Assembly (NCBI GenBank): GCA_029556335.1
Contig: JAKQFA010000028.1
Location: 62,501-126,500 of the forward strand
Source of the DNA: Methanobacteriota archaeon
GTDB lineage: Archaea; Methanobacteriota; Methanobacteria; Methanobacteriales; Methanobacteriaceae
DNA: 64,000 nucleotides
Reading direction: 5' to 3'
Shown: positions 43,270 through 52,675 of the stretch, piece after piece
Numbering within the stretch: position 1 is the stretch's first letter
Layout of the letters: every line of letters begins with the position of its first letter
Position numbers and translations under genes: made by a program
The notes under the pieces: model-generated
What the model was told of the DNA's origin: nothing
Databases searched by the model: none
Seen by the model: the letters and a program-made list of their open reading frames with translations, nothing else

Positions 43270-44703
43270 ATGAGAAATTATCTCGATAAAAGGGATCTGC
43301 AAATAATTGCAAACCCTCTAGGCATTATAATGGAAGGAATAGGCGGTGTAGTACTATTACCCATTATTATTGCCTTAATCTACGGGGAACATCATTATAT
43401 TGTATTCTTAATTTTTGGAGTAGTTTCAATACTTTTGGGTTTCATTTTAAGAAAAATTCCCTCTGACTACTCTAAGTTCACCCTTAAACACGCCATGGTA
43501 ATAGCTGCCATTGCTTGGTTATGGGCTGCGCTAATGGGAAGTTTCTGTTTAATACATTCTACTAACGTGAGCTTTTTAAACGCTTACTTCGAAAGTATGT
43601 CCGCATGGACCGGGACTGGTATAAGTATTTACACTGATGTGGAGGTACTGCCCAAGTCAATTCTATTTTTAAGAAGCCTGGAGCAATGGGTTGGTGGCTT
43701 AGGAGTGGTTATTATCGTTATAGGAATATTACTTAGACCAGGAACCGCTGCTGCTCGTCTTTACAAGTCTGAAGCACGGGAAGAAAAAATTAAACCCAGT
43801 ATCACCGGTACCGTGAAAACTATATGGTTGATCTACCTATTTTACACGGTTGTTGGAATTCTACTATACGTAGCAGCGGGCATGCCTCTTTTCGACGCCA
43901 TAAACAACACTTTCAGCACCATATGTACTGGAGGAATGTCCATTAAAAATGACAGTATTGGGGCTTACAACAGCATCCCCATCTACATCATCACCATGAT
44001 CCTGATGATCATTGGCGGAACAAGCTTTTTAGTACATTACAAAGCATTTAAAGGAAATGTACTCGATGCTATCCGGGATATTCAGTTTCAAACCGCTATA
44101 GCTATAATTGTCCTATTTTCAATTCTGCTGATAGTGGTAACTAAATTTAGCACTGTAGATGCCTTTTATTTTGTTATTTCAGCACTTAGTACCACAGGTT
44201 CCAGTATCCAACCCGTTAATACCATAGCTGGTTGGCCAAACTATGCAAAAATAGTTATAATTGCCGCCATGATCCTGGGAATGTCTGCTGGATCCACTAG
44301 CGGGGCATTTAAACTTATAAGGTTGATTACCCTGTTCAAAGGAATTTACTGGGAGATCATTCGCATAATCTCGCCAACCGGTTCGGTTATCCCCCGAAAA
44401 ATATCAGGTAAACCCATCGGAGACGTGGAAATCAGAGAGGCAGGAAATTATCTTTTTTTGTATCTTTCATTCATCTGTATCAGTTGGTTGATGCTCATGC
44501 AGCACGGATACAATGGTATCGACTCACTCTTTGAAGTAGCATCGGCCCAAGGCAACATTGGCCTCACAACTGGAATAATATCCGCTACAATGCCCCCCAT
44601 AGCTCAAGTTTTTCTGATAGTAAACATGTGGATTGGGAGGATTGAAATTATTCCAGCACTGGTTCTAGTAAAACTTTTCATTGATCTGGTTAAAAGAATT
44701 TAA
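43270..44703 (+). CDS. trkH: TrkH/KtrB-family potassium uptake protein (copy 2)
   Basis: A 477-residue paralogue of the preceding gene, with pore loops SAWTGTGISIY, TICTGGMSIKN, SALSTTGSSIQP and SAQGNIGLTTG. The N-terminal 60 residues and the last 60 differ clearly from copy 1, while blocks in the centre are almost identical even at silent sites. The differences in the filter regions (NLSTGG against TICTGG, SCTGSN against STTGSS) may give different affinity or ion preference. AGGGT precedes the ATG. Confidence 0.92.
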   Translation: MRNYLDKRDLQIIANPLGIIMEGIGGVVLLPIIIALIYGEHHYIVFLIFGVVSILLGFILRKIPSDYSKFTLKHAMVIAAIAWLWAALMGSFCLIHSTNVSFLNAYFESMSAWTGTGISIYTDVEVLPKSILFLRSLEQWVGGLGVVIIVIGILLRPGTAAARLYKSEAREEKIKPSITGTVKTIWLIYLFYTVVGILLYVAAGMPLFDAINNTFSTICTGGMSIKNDSIGAYNSIPIYIITMILMIIGGTSFLVHYKAFKGNVLDAIRDIQFQTAIAIIVLFSILLIVVTKFSTVDAFYFVISALSTTGSSIQPVNTIAGWPNYAKIVIIAAMILGMSAGSTSGAFKLIRLITLFKGIYWEIIRIISPTGSVIPRKISGKPIGDVEIREAGNYLFLYLSFICISWLMLMQHGYNGIDSLFEVASAQGNIGLTTGIISATMPPIAQVFLIVNMWIGRIEIIPALVLVKLFIDLVKRI

Positions 44704-44775
44704 AAGGTGCAAAACAAAAGCTATAAAAACATATCATTACTGGTCAAATAAAATTACAACCAGAGGTGTTTATCA

Positions 44776-45426
44776 ATGTACATTGTTATTATGGGAGGTG
44801 GAAGGGTTGGACTGACCCTGGCATCTTCCCTTGTAACCCGGGGACGGGATGTTACACTTATAGAGAATGATACTAATCTTTGTAGTAATGCTGCTGCTGA
44901 ATTAGACGCACTGGTTATATGTGGAAGCGGAACTGATGTAAAAACATTAGAAGATGCCAATATAGCTGATGCAGACGTGTTTGTAGCTGCAACTGGCAAT
45001 GATGAAGCAAACTTACTTTCTTGTATCCTGGTAAAGGAATATCATGTTCCCAAAATAATTGCCCGCCTAAGCAATCCTGATCACGCAGATGCCTTCAAAA
45101 AAGTCGGCATACATGATGTTATCAGCCCTGAACTAACTGCTGCAGGGTACCTTGAAAAATTAATTGCCCGGCCAAAAATTGCTGATTTAATTGTAATAGG
45201 CAAAGGGAGCGGAGAAATTCTTGAGATGGGTGTTAAAAATAAAAAAATTATTGGTAAGAAGATCTCAGAAGTCAGCCCCACTGATGATTACATTATCGTA
45301 GCCATCCATCATAATGGGAAAATCACCATTCCCAAGGCAGATATGGTGCTGCAGGAGAATGATCATGTCTCAGTTCTGGTAAAAACACCCGCCGTGAAGA
45401 AAACAACCCAGCTTTTCATTGGCTAA
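44776..45426 (+). CDS. trkA: TrkA-type potassium uptake regulatory protein
   Basis: A 216-residue cytosolic gating subunit with RCK_N (MYIVIMGGGRVGLTLASSLV, ENDTNLC, VICGSGTDVKTLEDANI) and RCK_C (SGEILEMGVKNKKIIGKKI, ending LQENDHVSVLVKTPA). It binds NAD(H) or ATP and controls TrkH; it probably serves both upstream TrkH copies. AGAGGTG precedes the ATG. Confidence 0.94.
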   Translation: MYIVIMGGGRVGLTLASSLVTRGRDVTLIENDTNLCSNAAAELDALVICGSGTDVKTLEDANIADADVFVAATGNDEANLLSCILVKEYHVPKIIARLSNPDHADAFKKVGIHDVISPELTAAGYLEKLIARPKIADLIVIGKGSGEILEMGVKNKKIIGKKISEVSPTDDYIIVAIHHNGKITIPKADMVLQENDHVSVLVKTPAVKKTTQLFIG

Positions 45427-45433
45427 GATTGAT

Positions 45434-46375
45434 ATGGATCTTTTCACCCATTTTTTAGTTCCTTTCATCATTTTAAATCTACTAAAAGTTAAAAACAAAT
45501 TTTCCGGGGCATTTGGAGGTATTTCAATTGATTTTGACTTCTTCCTTATTGGCATAGGATTTATAGCCCCTGAGTTATTCATATTCAGCCACAGAGGGAT
45601 AACACATAGCTTCATATTTGGATTTGTAACTGTTGTTATCTTTATCTATATTTTAACCCGTCCAGCAGTGAAATCTTTTATAAACAAGTTAACTAAAAGG
45701 CCTTTTAATGTAGAATTCAATGCAGAAAGTGTAAGCTTTGCCTACTTTGGAGTTATAGTCCATCTTTTCCTTGATTATCTAACCACCGGAGGAATACCAC
45801 TATTTTATCCCATTTCCCTTACCCGTTTCTCAGCCAACATATACTACTACACAGATGTATTTACCACCCTACTGGCCATTGCAGTGATCATTATACTTTA
45901 TCTTCGTTTGCAGCACAAATACAAGAAAATGGCCATGTTCAGCTTCTTGATGATTATTATCTCTCTGGGTGGAATTAGAGCCTACGAAAAAATTGACACC
46001 ATCCAGAGTCAGAACCTCAGTGATGGTTACCATACCATCACCGCCTACCCCACCAACGATTTATTTACTTGGAAAGTGGTTGAAAGCGATGGTGGCACTA
46101 AATATCGCTATTATACATATAACAATTTAAAAAAGGAAAATTCCACTGAAATTAGAGAAGTGTCGTGCCTAACCATTCAAAATGGACCCTATCAAGAGGC
46201 CCATGATGCTATAAAGTATGCTGATAACTTGCCTGATGTAAGAAAATTTAAGTGGAGTTCACATTACACCATAATAAATGCAAAGCAGGAGTCCGGGAAA
46301 TGGGTTATAACCTATTCAGATTTTTTAGGATCCAGGGGGCAGGATTGCATCACGGTAAATGTGTTCATCAGCTGA
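45434..46375 (+). CDS. YdjM-like membrane-bound metal-dependent hydrolase with C-terminal domain
   Basis: A protein of about 313 residues. The N-terminal half (MDLFTHFLVPFIILNLLKVK, ISIDFDFFLIGIGF, FSHRGITHSFIFGFV, GVIVHLFLDYLTTGGIPLF) is a YdjM-type membrane domain with metal-binding His/Asp, and the C-terminal 120 residues form a soluble extracytoplasmic domain (YHTITAYPTNDLFTWKVVES). The ATG at 45434 gives the family start; a TTG at 45419 overlapping trkA is possible. It converges on the UbiA gene with an eight-base overlap. Confidence 0.78.
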   Translation: MDLFTHFLVPFIILNLLKVKNKFSGAFGGISIDFDFFLIGIGFIAPELFIFSHRGITHSFIFGFVTVVIFIYILTRPAVKSFINKLTKRPFNVEFNAESVSFAYFGVIVHLFLDYLTTGGIPLFYPISLTRFSANIYYYTDVFTTLLAIAVIIILYLRLQHKYKKMAMFSFLMIIISLGGIRAYEKIDTIQSQNLSDGYHTITAYPTNDLFTWKVVESDGGTKYRYYTYNNLKKENSTEIREVSCLTIQNGPYQEAHDAIKYADNLPDVRKFKWSSHYTIINAKQESGKWVITYSDFLGSRGQDCITVNVFIS

Positions 46376-47306
46376 AAGTGGATATTATAAAGCATAAAAA
46401 CGCCAGTATCATCCATTCTCCATCGATAAGTAAGTCTCTGGAAAAAGTTCCCCTCTTTCTGTTTTCAGAAAAGTAGCGGATGTACCAAAATCCGTATACT
46501 ATGGATAGTGTAAATAGTAACCAGTAACGGGTGAAGATACCTTCTGAAATTACGATCAACATCCAAAATATTAGTGTGGATTGGATTCCGAATAACAGGA
46601 GTTTAGTCCTTGATCTCCCCAGAAGGACGGGTATGGTTCTCACTCCACTTTTTTTATCCCCTTCGATGTCTCTGACATCAAAAGATATGGTGTTCACCAG
46701 AAATTTAACGAAGACAAAATAGAACAACAAAAATGTTATCCATAATCCAGGATAACTGAAAACTACCGGGATAAAGGCAGCTCCCGCCGCCCAACTCAGG
46801 GTTACACTGAAGTTTTTCATACCGGGTATGTTTTTTAGGCGTGGAAGTTTAGGAGACACCTCCAAACTGTATAATATGCCGATGCCCAGTGGGAAAAGGA
46901 GTACCAAGACAGTTACCGGATTAACCAGAAAACCTAAAAGTAGTGCAACGCCGTAGGATATGATGCACAAGGCCAGGAGAGATTTTTCTTTACCCTTAAC
47001 ATAAGACTCCCGTCCGGGTACGTTTACTGAATCTTCTTCGAGGTCTGTCAGCCTGTTTAAACTATAAACCGAAAATGTGGATAAGAAAACAGCGAAAAGA
47101 AGTATGGTATTGGGTTGCACATTTAAAACTTCAAAGGATACGTAGGTTAAAAAAACACAAACCAGAGAAATAAAAAGGGAATTGTAAATTAAAAAAGATA
47201 GTATATTTTTTGAAATATTTAAAAAACCGTCATATGACTCTCTTTGACCTTTCTCGATAGTATTCGAATAATTTTTCTCCCCAAATGATTGCATCATGGT
47301 CATCAC
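46368..47306 (-). CDS. UbiA-family prenyltransferase
   Basis: A 312-residue membrane enzyme with the two aspartate-rich motifs of UbiA prenyltransferases (NRLTDLEED and DVRDIEGDKKSG) and about eight helices. Archaeal members attach prenyl chains to glycerol phosphates, quinone-like rings or heme; the acceptor is not evident. The N-terminal 26 residues overlap the end of the upstream regulator by 77 bases, and I find no internal start that would avoid this. Confidence 0.85.
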   Translation of the reverse strand: MMTMMQSFGEKNYSNTIEKGQRESYDGFLNISKNILSFLIYNSLFISLVCVFLTYVSFEVLNVQPNTILLFAVFLSTFSVYSLNRLTDLEEDSVNVPGRESYVKGKEKSLLALCIISYGVALLLGFLVNPVTVLVLLFPLGIGILYSLEVSPKLPRLKNIPGMKNFSVTLSWAAGAAFIPVVFSYPGLWITFLLFYFVFVKFLVNTISFDVRDIEGDKKSGVRTIPVLLGRSRTKLLLFGIQSTLIFWMLIVISEGIFTRYWLLFTLSIVYGFWYIRYFSENRKRGTFSRDLLIDGEWMILAFLCFIISTFS

Positions 47307-48048
47307 TCACTAAATCCATACTATAATCGTAGGTACCATCGTCCAGTGCCAGGCCTAATGATATGAATCTATCAGTGACTGTGAAGCCCAGTTTAACTTC
47401 CTTGTCTGTTATCCAAAGTTCGAAGTTTTCTTGGGAAGTTAAATTTGCGAATGCTTCAGGATCCTGTGCTGCAAGTTCGTGAAGTTTGTTCATTATGCTT
47501 TCGGTTACAATAATCTTGGTATCCACCCCCCTAGACACCATTTCAATCATGAGCTCTGTGTATTCTGAATGGAAAAATGGAGAAATTCCCCAGAATTTTT
47601 TTGAATCACTCGCTATCTGGGTGAAGTTCAGATGTGGTTTGTAGATATCAGTTGGTTCTGACGTTATAAGATCCGCATTTATCAAAGATCCTATTTGCAG
47701 CATCAAATGAACCGGTATGCCATCTATTTGATGTCCTTCCCATAGATCTTCATAGCGTTTGGCTACAATAATTGATTTTACGAGATCAACGAAATTTAGG
47801 GTGAGAATTTGGCCAGTGGCGGAAAGGTTGTAACGATCCCCGGTTTTACGTACAATGTTTCGTTTTTCTAGCTCATTCATTCCATGTAGAATCGTTGATG
47901 ATCGTAGATTGATTAGTTCTCTAAGTTCAGATAGATTTTTTGGCCCTTCCTGGAGAGTAATCAGTATTTTTGCTCTTACTCCCGAAATTGCCAGGAATTT
48001 CAGGTTGTCTTGCACTTCATCCAATAATTCATAGGCGTTATATTTCAT
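47230..48048 (-). CDS. FilR1/DUF1724-type winged-helix transcriptional regulator
   Basis: A 272-residue regulator with an N-terminal winged helix (about 15-90: SGVRAKILITLQEGPKNLSE, LINLRSSTILHGMNELEKRN, IVRKTGDRYNLSATGQIL) and a C-terminal FilR1 sensor-like domain (RGVDTKIIVTESIMNKLHEL, VTDRFISLGLALDDGTYDYS). The family is abundant in methanogens; FilR1 itself affects filament growth and methanogenesis genes. GGGATGG precedes the ATG. Its target may be the downstream UbiA gene, by inference. Confidence 0.85.
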   Translation of the reverse strand: MKYNAYELLDEVQDNLKFLAISGVRAKILITLQEGPKNLSELRELINLRSSTILHGMNELEKRNIVRKTGDRYNLSATGQILTLNFVDLVKSIIVAKRYEDLWEGHQIDGIPVHLMLQIGSLINADLITSEPTDIYKPHLNFTQIASDSKKFWGISPFFHSEYTELMIEMVSRGVDTKIIVTESIMNKLHELAAQDPEAFANLTSQENFELWITDKEVKLGFTVTDRFISLGLALDDGTYDYSMDLVSDDHDAIIWGEKLFEYYRERSKRVI

Positions 48049-48142
48049 TTTGTTTCCATCCCTTAATTTATTAACTCCAAAAAATATTGCTCTTAACGAA
48101 CAAAACTGTTTAAGAAATCCAATTTTATAAACAGGACCTTAA

Positions 48143-48313
48143 ATGCTTGGAATATGCTGTGATAACCATTGCCACAAATTTACCCTTTCAGATGCACTTT
48201 TCATTCCCCCACTAGATTTACTCATGCTAGGGTCTATCCCCTCACTAGCAATAGTTTGCACTACTTTAATATATTTTCGTGTGATCTATGTCAGAAAACT
48301 AGTCAATAATTAG
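48143..48313 (+). CDS. Putative 56-residue membrane protein with Cys/His-rich N-terminus
   Basis: A small frame in the 260-base gap between the FilR1-type gene and the MBL gene. It starts MLGICCDNHCHKFTLSDALF, with a Cys/His cluster (CC-x3-HCH), continues IPPLDLLMLGSIPSLAIVCT and TLIYFRVIYVRKLVNN, so residues about 26-48 would form one membrane helix with a positive inside end. AGGA lies before the ATG and TTTTATAAAC upstream. It overlaps the convergent MBL gene by four bases. The composition is protein-like, but no homologue is known to me. Confidence 0.35.
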   Translation: MLGICCDNHCHKFTLSDALFIPPLDLLMLGSIPSLAIVCTTLIYFRVIYVRKLVNN

Positions 48314-48927
48314 TAGATACTCAATAAATCCTTGGCCCATAGAATGTGTTCTGAACCATGATCAGTCCATGGACCATGACCAGGAAGTAAATTCTCTACT
48401 TTCAGATTACTCAATCTTTCTAAAGAATTAACCATGTCTCCCAGATTTCCACCCAAATCAATTCTTCCAAATCCCCCATTGGCAAATACTGTATCACCAG
48501 ATATCAGGGTTTCACCATCAAAAAGACATATACTTCCCTTGGTATGTCCAGGTGTGTGTAAAACTTCAAATCTACCTATCTTGTCCCCTTCTTTGAGTTT
48601 ATGGTTCACACACATCTGGCCCATTGTTTTTCCGAACATACTGGCCGCGGTAGCTAGGTCATTGCCCTTCTCGTAGGGGATTGCATCATCTGTATGCATG
48701 GCCACCGGCAAGTCCAGGTAGCGGTTACCACCTACATGATCATAGTGGTTGTGGGTGTTCACTATAAGGGACAGGTCTTCCAGGTTTATGACTGCATTTT
48801 TTATAGAATCAAAAAAATAACCTATATTTTCACCGGTACCGGTGTCCACAACCACATTATCAAATACGTAGATGTTAGAATCGTATCCACGTCCTTCTAT
48901 CATTAAAATATCGTTAATTTTCTCCAA
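48310..48927 (-). CDS. MBL-fold metallo-hydrolase, TTG start
   Basis: A 205-residue metallo-beta-lactamase-fold enzyme with the full zinc set: VNTHNHYDHVGG (HxHxDH), HTPGHTKGSICLF, LISGDTVFANGG and LLPGHGPWTDHG. Glyoxalase II-like in size; the substrate is unknown. The start is a TTG with GGAGG at good spacing. It lies directly downstream of the tRNA pair. Confidence 0.88.
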   Translation of the reverse strand: MEKINDILMIEGRGYDSNIYVFDNVVVDTGTGENIGYFFDSIKNAVINLEDLSLIVNTHNHYDHVGGNRYLDLPVAMHTDDAIPYEKGNDLATAASMFGKTMGQMCVNHKLKEGDKIGRFEVLHTPGHTKGSICLFDGETLISGDTVFANGGFGRIDLGGNLGDMVNSLERLSNLKVENLLPGHGPWTDHGSEHILWAKDLLSIY

Positions 48928-48964
48928 AAAGGCATCCTCCCAAGTATTGAGGTGATAGAAAAAG

Positions 48965-49117
<153 letters not shown>

Positions 49118-49128
49118 TAAATATATGG

Positions 49129-49206
<78 letters not shown>

Positions 49207-49230
49207 TATCAGTTAGGTTAAGTTTTTTTC

Positions 49231-49238
49231 TATTTAAA
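49231..49238 (-). promoter_or_regulatory. TATA box of the tRNA-Cys/tRNA-Trp unit
   Basis: On the minus strand TTTAAATA, preceded by a purine-rich BRE-like AAGG, lies 26-33 bases upstream of the tRNA-Cys 5' end. A run of A follows. Confidence 0.6.
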
Positions 49239-49292
49239 CCTTACTGAGTTGGAAACTCGCCGGGATGAAAAAGATCAGGGGGATAGAAATTC

Positions 49293-49673
49293 TTATTTTA
49301 AAATGATAATCTGCCGGGCAGTGGTTTGTGGCGGATAAGACTGTAGGAATGGCCCGGTAAATCTGATTTCTACGGTTTGACCGGGTTGAAGATTTTCAAA
49401 AGAGCTGTTAAAGCGTTGCCCATCAATTTTTTCCATAATCACAGTTTCTTCAGATATTTTAACGGAGATATTCATGGTTTTATTGTTATCAGTCATTGTG
49501 CCCTGAACTAGAACCGCTTTAATGCTGTTAGTATCGTTTTGAGAGTTAGGGTAACACACTCCCACCACTTGGCCCTTCATGTCTACTGGTTCCTCACCAG
49601 TAGCACAGAAAACTCCGTAGGTTACACCCATAAACAATACCAGCAGCAATGCGATTAATGTTATGACCCTCAT
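49293..49673 (-). CDS. Small exported beta-rich protein of unknown function
   Basis: A 126-residue protein with a signal peptide or membrane anchor (MRVITLIALLLVLFMGVTYG) and a beta-rich domain (VDMKGQVVGVCYPNSQNDTN, then KISEETVIMEKIDGQRFNSS, LQPGQTVEIRFTGPFLQSYP, TTARQIIILK) resembling DUF3221-type OB-like proteins. GGAGAG selects the ATG at 49673 over the GTG at 49688. The 49674-50068 gap has a 7-bp AT-rich inverted repeat at 49790-49805 and no gene that I can see. Confidence 0.7.
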   Translation of the reverse strand: MRVITLIALLLVLFMGVTYGVFCATGEEPVDMKGQVVGVCYPNSQNDTNSIKAVLVQGTMTDNNKTMNISVKISEETVIMEKIDGQRFNSSFENLQPGQTVEIRFTGPFLQSYPPQTTARQIIILK

Positions 49674-50068
49674 GTTCTCTCCTATCACGGTTAATATGTT
49701 GTACCATTATTAATATGTTTTTGCATCCCAACTCCCCTACTAAAAAGATGTATTCCATTTAAGGCTTGACTGAGAGGATTAAATTTACTAAGAATAAATA
49801 TTCTTCCTGGAATTGTAAACAAAAACTATTTATCCATAATATTCTTTAAAAAATAGTCTGAAGCATTTTAATCAATCGTTCCAAATATATTCTTTGAAGT
49901 TTTGGAAATTGAAGTACACTGACCTATTAAGTCTTTTAAGCAGGATAAGTTAATGAAACATGTTCAAACACTCAATTTATCAGCATAGCTAATTTTAACT
50001 GTATATCTTTGTAAAAGATTCTAAATTTTAATAATAAGTCTCCACTGTTTCCAATGTAACTGGATGTG

Positions 50069-50698
50069 TCAGAACAGGTCCCCACTACACCAACCACTGG
50101 AAATGAACTCCATATTAAAAACCCCCTTTTTCCATCCCAATAACGAAAAACTTTTCTTATTAAAAATCCTGAAACCAACTTTTTCGTATAATCGTAGGGC
50201 GCCGGGGTTTTCTATATCAACGTCCAGAACCATCCTTTTACTACCATGTTCTTTCATCAGGTGAATCGCATTTTTCAGGATGAATGAACCAATTCCTCTG
50301 CTCCTGACTGACTCATCCACTGCCAATATGGCCAGATAACTGTCCTGATCTTCAAGATCTGAAAGGAAAATACTGTCCAGGATAAAGATCAGGGTGTACT
50401 TCAAACTATCACCAAGATTCATGTTTTTGAAAATAGATTTCAGCTCGTCAAGGAAAGAAGGTCTTTTTCCATGGTGGATGACCGCTGCACCCAACACCTG
50501 GTTGTTTCCATCAACAATCACATAGATGTGCTGATGGTTCAAGGTGTTAACGTCGGCAAGAACCAATTTTTCTATTACCTGGGTACTTTTTTCCTTTTCA
50601 CTAAAAAAGAAATCAAAAGTTTCTGTATCAGCTTCGTATATCAATTCAGCAACCTTAAGAAGGTTGTGTTTCTGCATATCAAATTTTTCGAACTTCAT
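50069..50698 (-). CDS. GNAT-family N-acetyltransferase
   Basis: A 209-residue acyltransferase with the acetyl-CoA loop LAVDESVRSRGIGSFILKNA (RxxGxG) and the strand-helix MVLDVDIENPGALRLYEKVG, then FRIFNKKSF. Substrate unknown. The ribosome site is weak. It is divergent from polB. Confidence 0.85.
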   Translation of the reverse strand: MKFEKFDMQKHNLLKVAELIYEADTETFDFFFSEKEKSTQVIEKLVLADVNTLNHQHIYVIVDGNNQVLGAAVIHHGKRPSFLDELKSIFKNMNLGDSLKYTLIFILDSIFLSDLEDQDSYLAILAVDESVRSRGIGSFILKNAIHLMKEHGSKRMVLDVDIENPGALRLYEKVGFRIFNKKSFSLLGWKKGVFNMEFISSGWCSGDLF

Positions 50699-50825
50699 TC
50701 TGGAGACTTGTTTGATCTTAACCTGTTATTAATCGCTATCTTTACACTTGCAAAGTACGATCGTTTTGGATAATTCGTATGAATCTAAGAAAATATTATA
50801 CCAGCCTTCGTATAAATTGGGAGCA

Positions 50826-52631
50826 ATGGAAACCAAAAAAATGGTCTTACTTGACATTGACTACATTACCGAAAATGAAAGTGCCATAATAAGGTTATTT
50901 GGCACATTCATGACTGAAAAAGGACCTAAATCTATAATAGCACTGGATAAAAACTTTCTACCCTATATCTATGTAATTCCCATTCATTCTGAAAGGTGCC
51001 GAGAGGAGTTGGCTGAATTCGATGTAGCTAGGGTAGAACAAGTGGCCCGCAGGGATCTGGGCAGAACAGTGCAAGTTTTAAAGGTTTTTTTTAAACATCC
51101 CAGGGATGTTCCCGGCTTGAGAGACGAAATTGCTAATTTAAGTAGCGTTGATGAAATCAGAGAATACGATTTACCATTCTATCGCAGATACCTGATTGAT
51201 AAGGGACTTTTTCCCATGGGAAAATTGGAGGTTCATGGTCAACCTGTTGCCACCGGTGAATATCCGGGATGTCCAGCTGAAGACACCTACCTCCTGGAGA
51301 TAAGTGAAGATCCGGTTCCTTTAGAGTCAGATTTTCCTGAACTAAAAATTTTAAGCTTTGATATCGAAGCTTACAACCCCAAGGGAATGCCCCGGGCAGA
51401 AGAAGATCCCATAATAATGATAAGCTTTTCCAGTAACGAAGGCTTAAGAAAAGTTATTTCTATGGCACAATGTGATTTTGACTTTGTTAAAACCGTGGCC
51501 ACTGAAGAAGATATTTTAAAGGAATTTGTCACTACCATTAAAAATGAGAACCCCCACATCATCTTGGGTTACAACTCCGATAACTTCGATTTCAGCTATA
51601 TAAATGAAAGAGCTAAACTCCTGGGAATTCCCATAGACTTGGGCACTGATGGATCCTCCCTTAAATTCATGAGAAGGGGTTTTACCAACGCTGCACTGGT
51701 AAAAGGCCGGGTACATGTAGATTTGTATCCAGTGGTGCGTCGCTACTTGTCCATGGATCGTTACACCCTGGAAAGGGTTTACTGGGAACTTTTTGGCCAG
51801 GACAAAGAAGACATACCCGGAGATGAAATCTGTGATTACTGGGATAACGGCGGATTACAACTGGCTTCACTCTTCAAATACTCCCTAGATGATGCTGAAT
51901 CCGTTACCAAGATTGGAGAGAAGATGCTGCCCTTAACTATGGAGTTAACCAGGATCGTTGGCCAACCATTTTTTGATGTGGCCCGCATGGCCACGGGACA
52001 ACTTGTTGAATGGTATCTGATCAGAAAGGCATTTGAAACCAGGGAATTAGTTCCAAACAAGCCATCCGCAGCGGAACATTCCCATCGTAGGGGGAAACGT
52101 GCTGCTGGTGGATACGTTAAGGATCCTGAGAAGGGACTCCATGAAAACATAGTGTATTTTGACTTCAGAAGCCTCTACCCCAGTATCATCATATCCAAGA
52201 ACGTGTCCCTGGATACGCTGGTGGAAGAATGTGAAGAAGGAGCCTGCCATGTGTCCCCTGAAGCAGGATATTTGTTTTTAAAAGAACCAAGAGGATTTGT
52301 TCCTTCGGTGATTGGTAATGTTCTAACTGAAAGGGTGCGTTTGAAGACCCTGATGTATCAGGCCACGGATGAACGAGAAATCCAAGTGTTGAACGTCCAG
52401 CAAGAAGCACTGAAACGTTTAGCTAACTCTATGTATGGAGTTTACGGGTTTTCCAGGTTTAGATGGTATAGTCTGGAATGTGCCGATGCTATTACCGCTT
52501 GGGGCCGGGATTATATAAAGAAAACCATGAAAAAAGCGGAGAAATTTGGCTTCAAGCCAATATATGCTGATACTGATGGTTTCTATGCTGTTTATGATAG
52601 AAAAGCTGACTCTGCAAGTGATCCATCCTAA
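50826..52631 (+). CDS. polB: DNA polymerase family B, large chain of split PolB1
   Basis: Replicative-type polymerase chain of about 601 residues. Exonuclease motifs: LSFDIEAYNP, GYNSDNFDFSY and YSLDDAESV. Polymerase motifs: DFRSLYPSIIISK (A), ALKRLANSMYGVYGF (B) and IYADTDGFYAVY (C). The protein ends 15 residues after motif C and lacks the thumb with its KKxYA motif. This matches the split PolB1 of Methanothermobacter, whose C-terminal part is a separate gene elsewhere. The ATG at 50826 has GGGAG upstream; the frame is open further upstream across the promoter. Confidence 0.93.
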   Translation: METKKMVLLDIDYITENESAIIRLFGTFMTEKGPKSIIALDKNFLPYIYVIPIHSERCREELAEFDVARVEQVARRDLGRTVQVLKVFFKHPRDVPGLRDEIANLSSVDEIREYDLPFYRRYLIDKGLFPMGKLEVHGQPVATGEYPGCPAEDTYLLEISEDPVPLESDFPELKILSFDIEAYNPKGMPRAEEDPIIMISFSSNEGLRKVISMAQCDFDFVKTVATEEDILKEFVTTIKNENPHIILGYNSDNFDFSYINERAKLLGIPIDLGTDGSSLKFMRRGFTNAALVKGRVHVDLYPVVRRYLSMDRYTLERVYWELFGQDKEDIPGDEICDYWDNGGLQLASLFKYSLDDAESVTKIGEKMLPLTMELTRIVGQPFFDVARMATGQLVEWYLIRKAFETRELVPNKPSAAEHSHRRGKRAAGGYVKDPEKGLHENIVYFDFRSLYPSIIISKNVSLDTLVEECEEGACHVSPEAGYLFLKEPRGFVPSVIGNVLTERVRLKTLMYQATDEREIQVLNVQQEALKRLANSMYGVYGFSRFRWYSLECADAITAWGRDYIKKTMKKAEKFGFKPIYADTDGFYAVYDRKADSASDPS

Positions 52632-52675
52632 CTGAGATGTTATTCATGTTGGAGTCAACCCATTATGGCTGGCTA

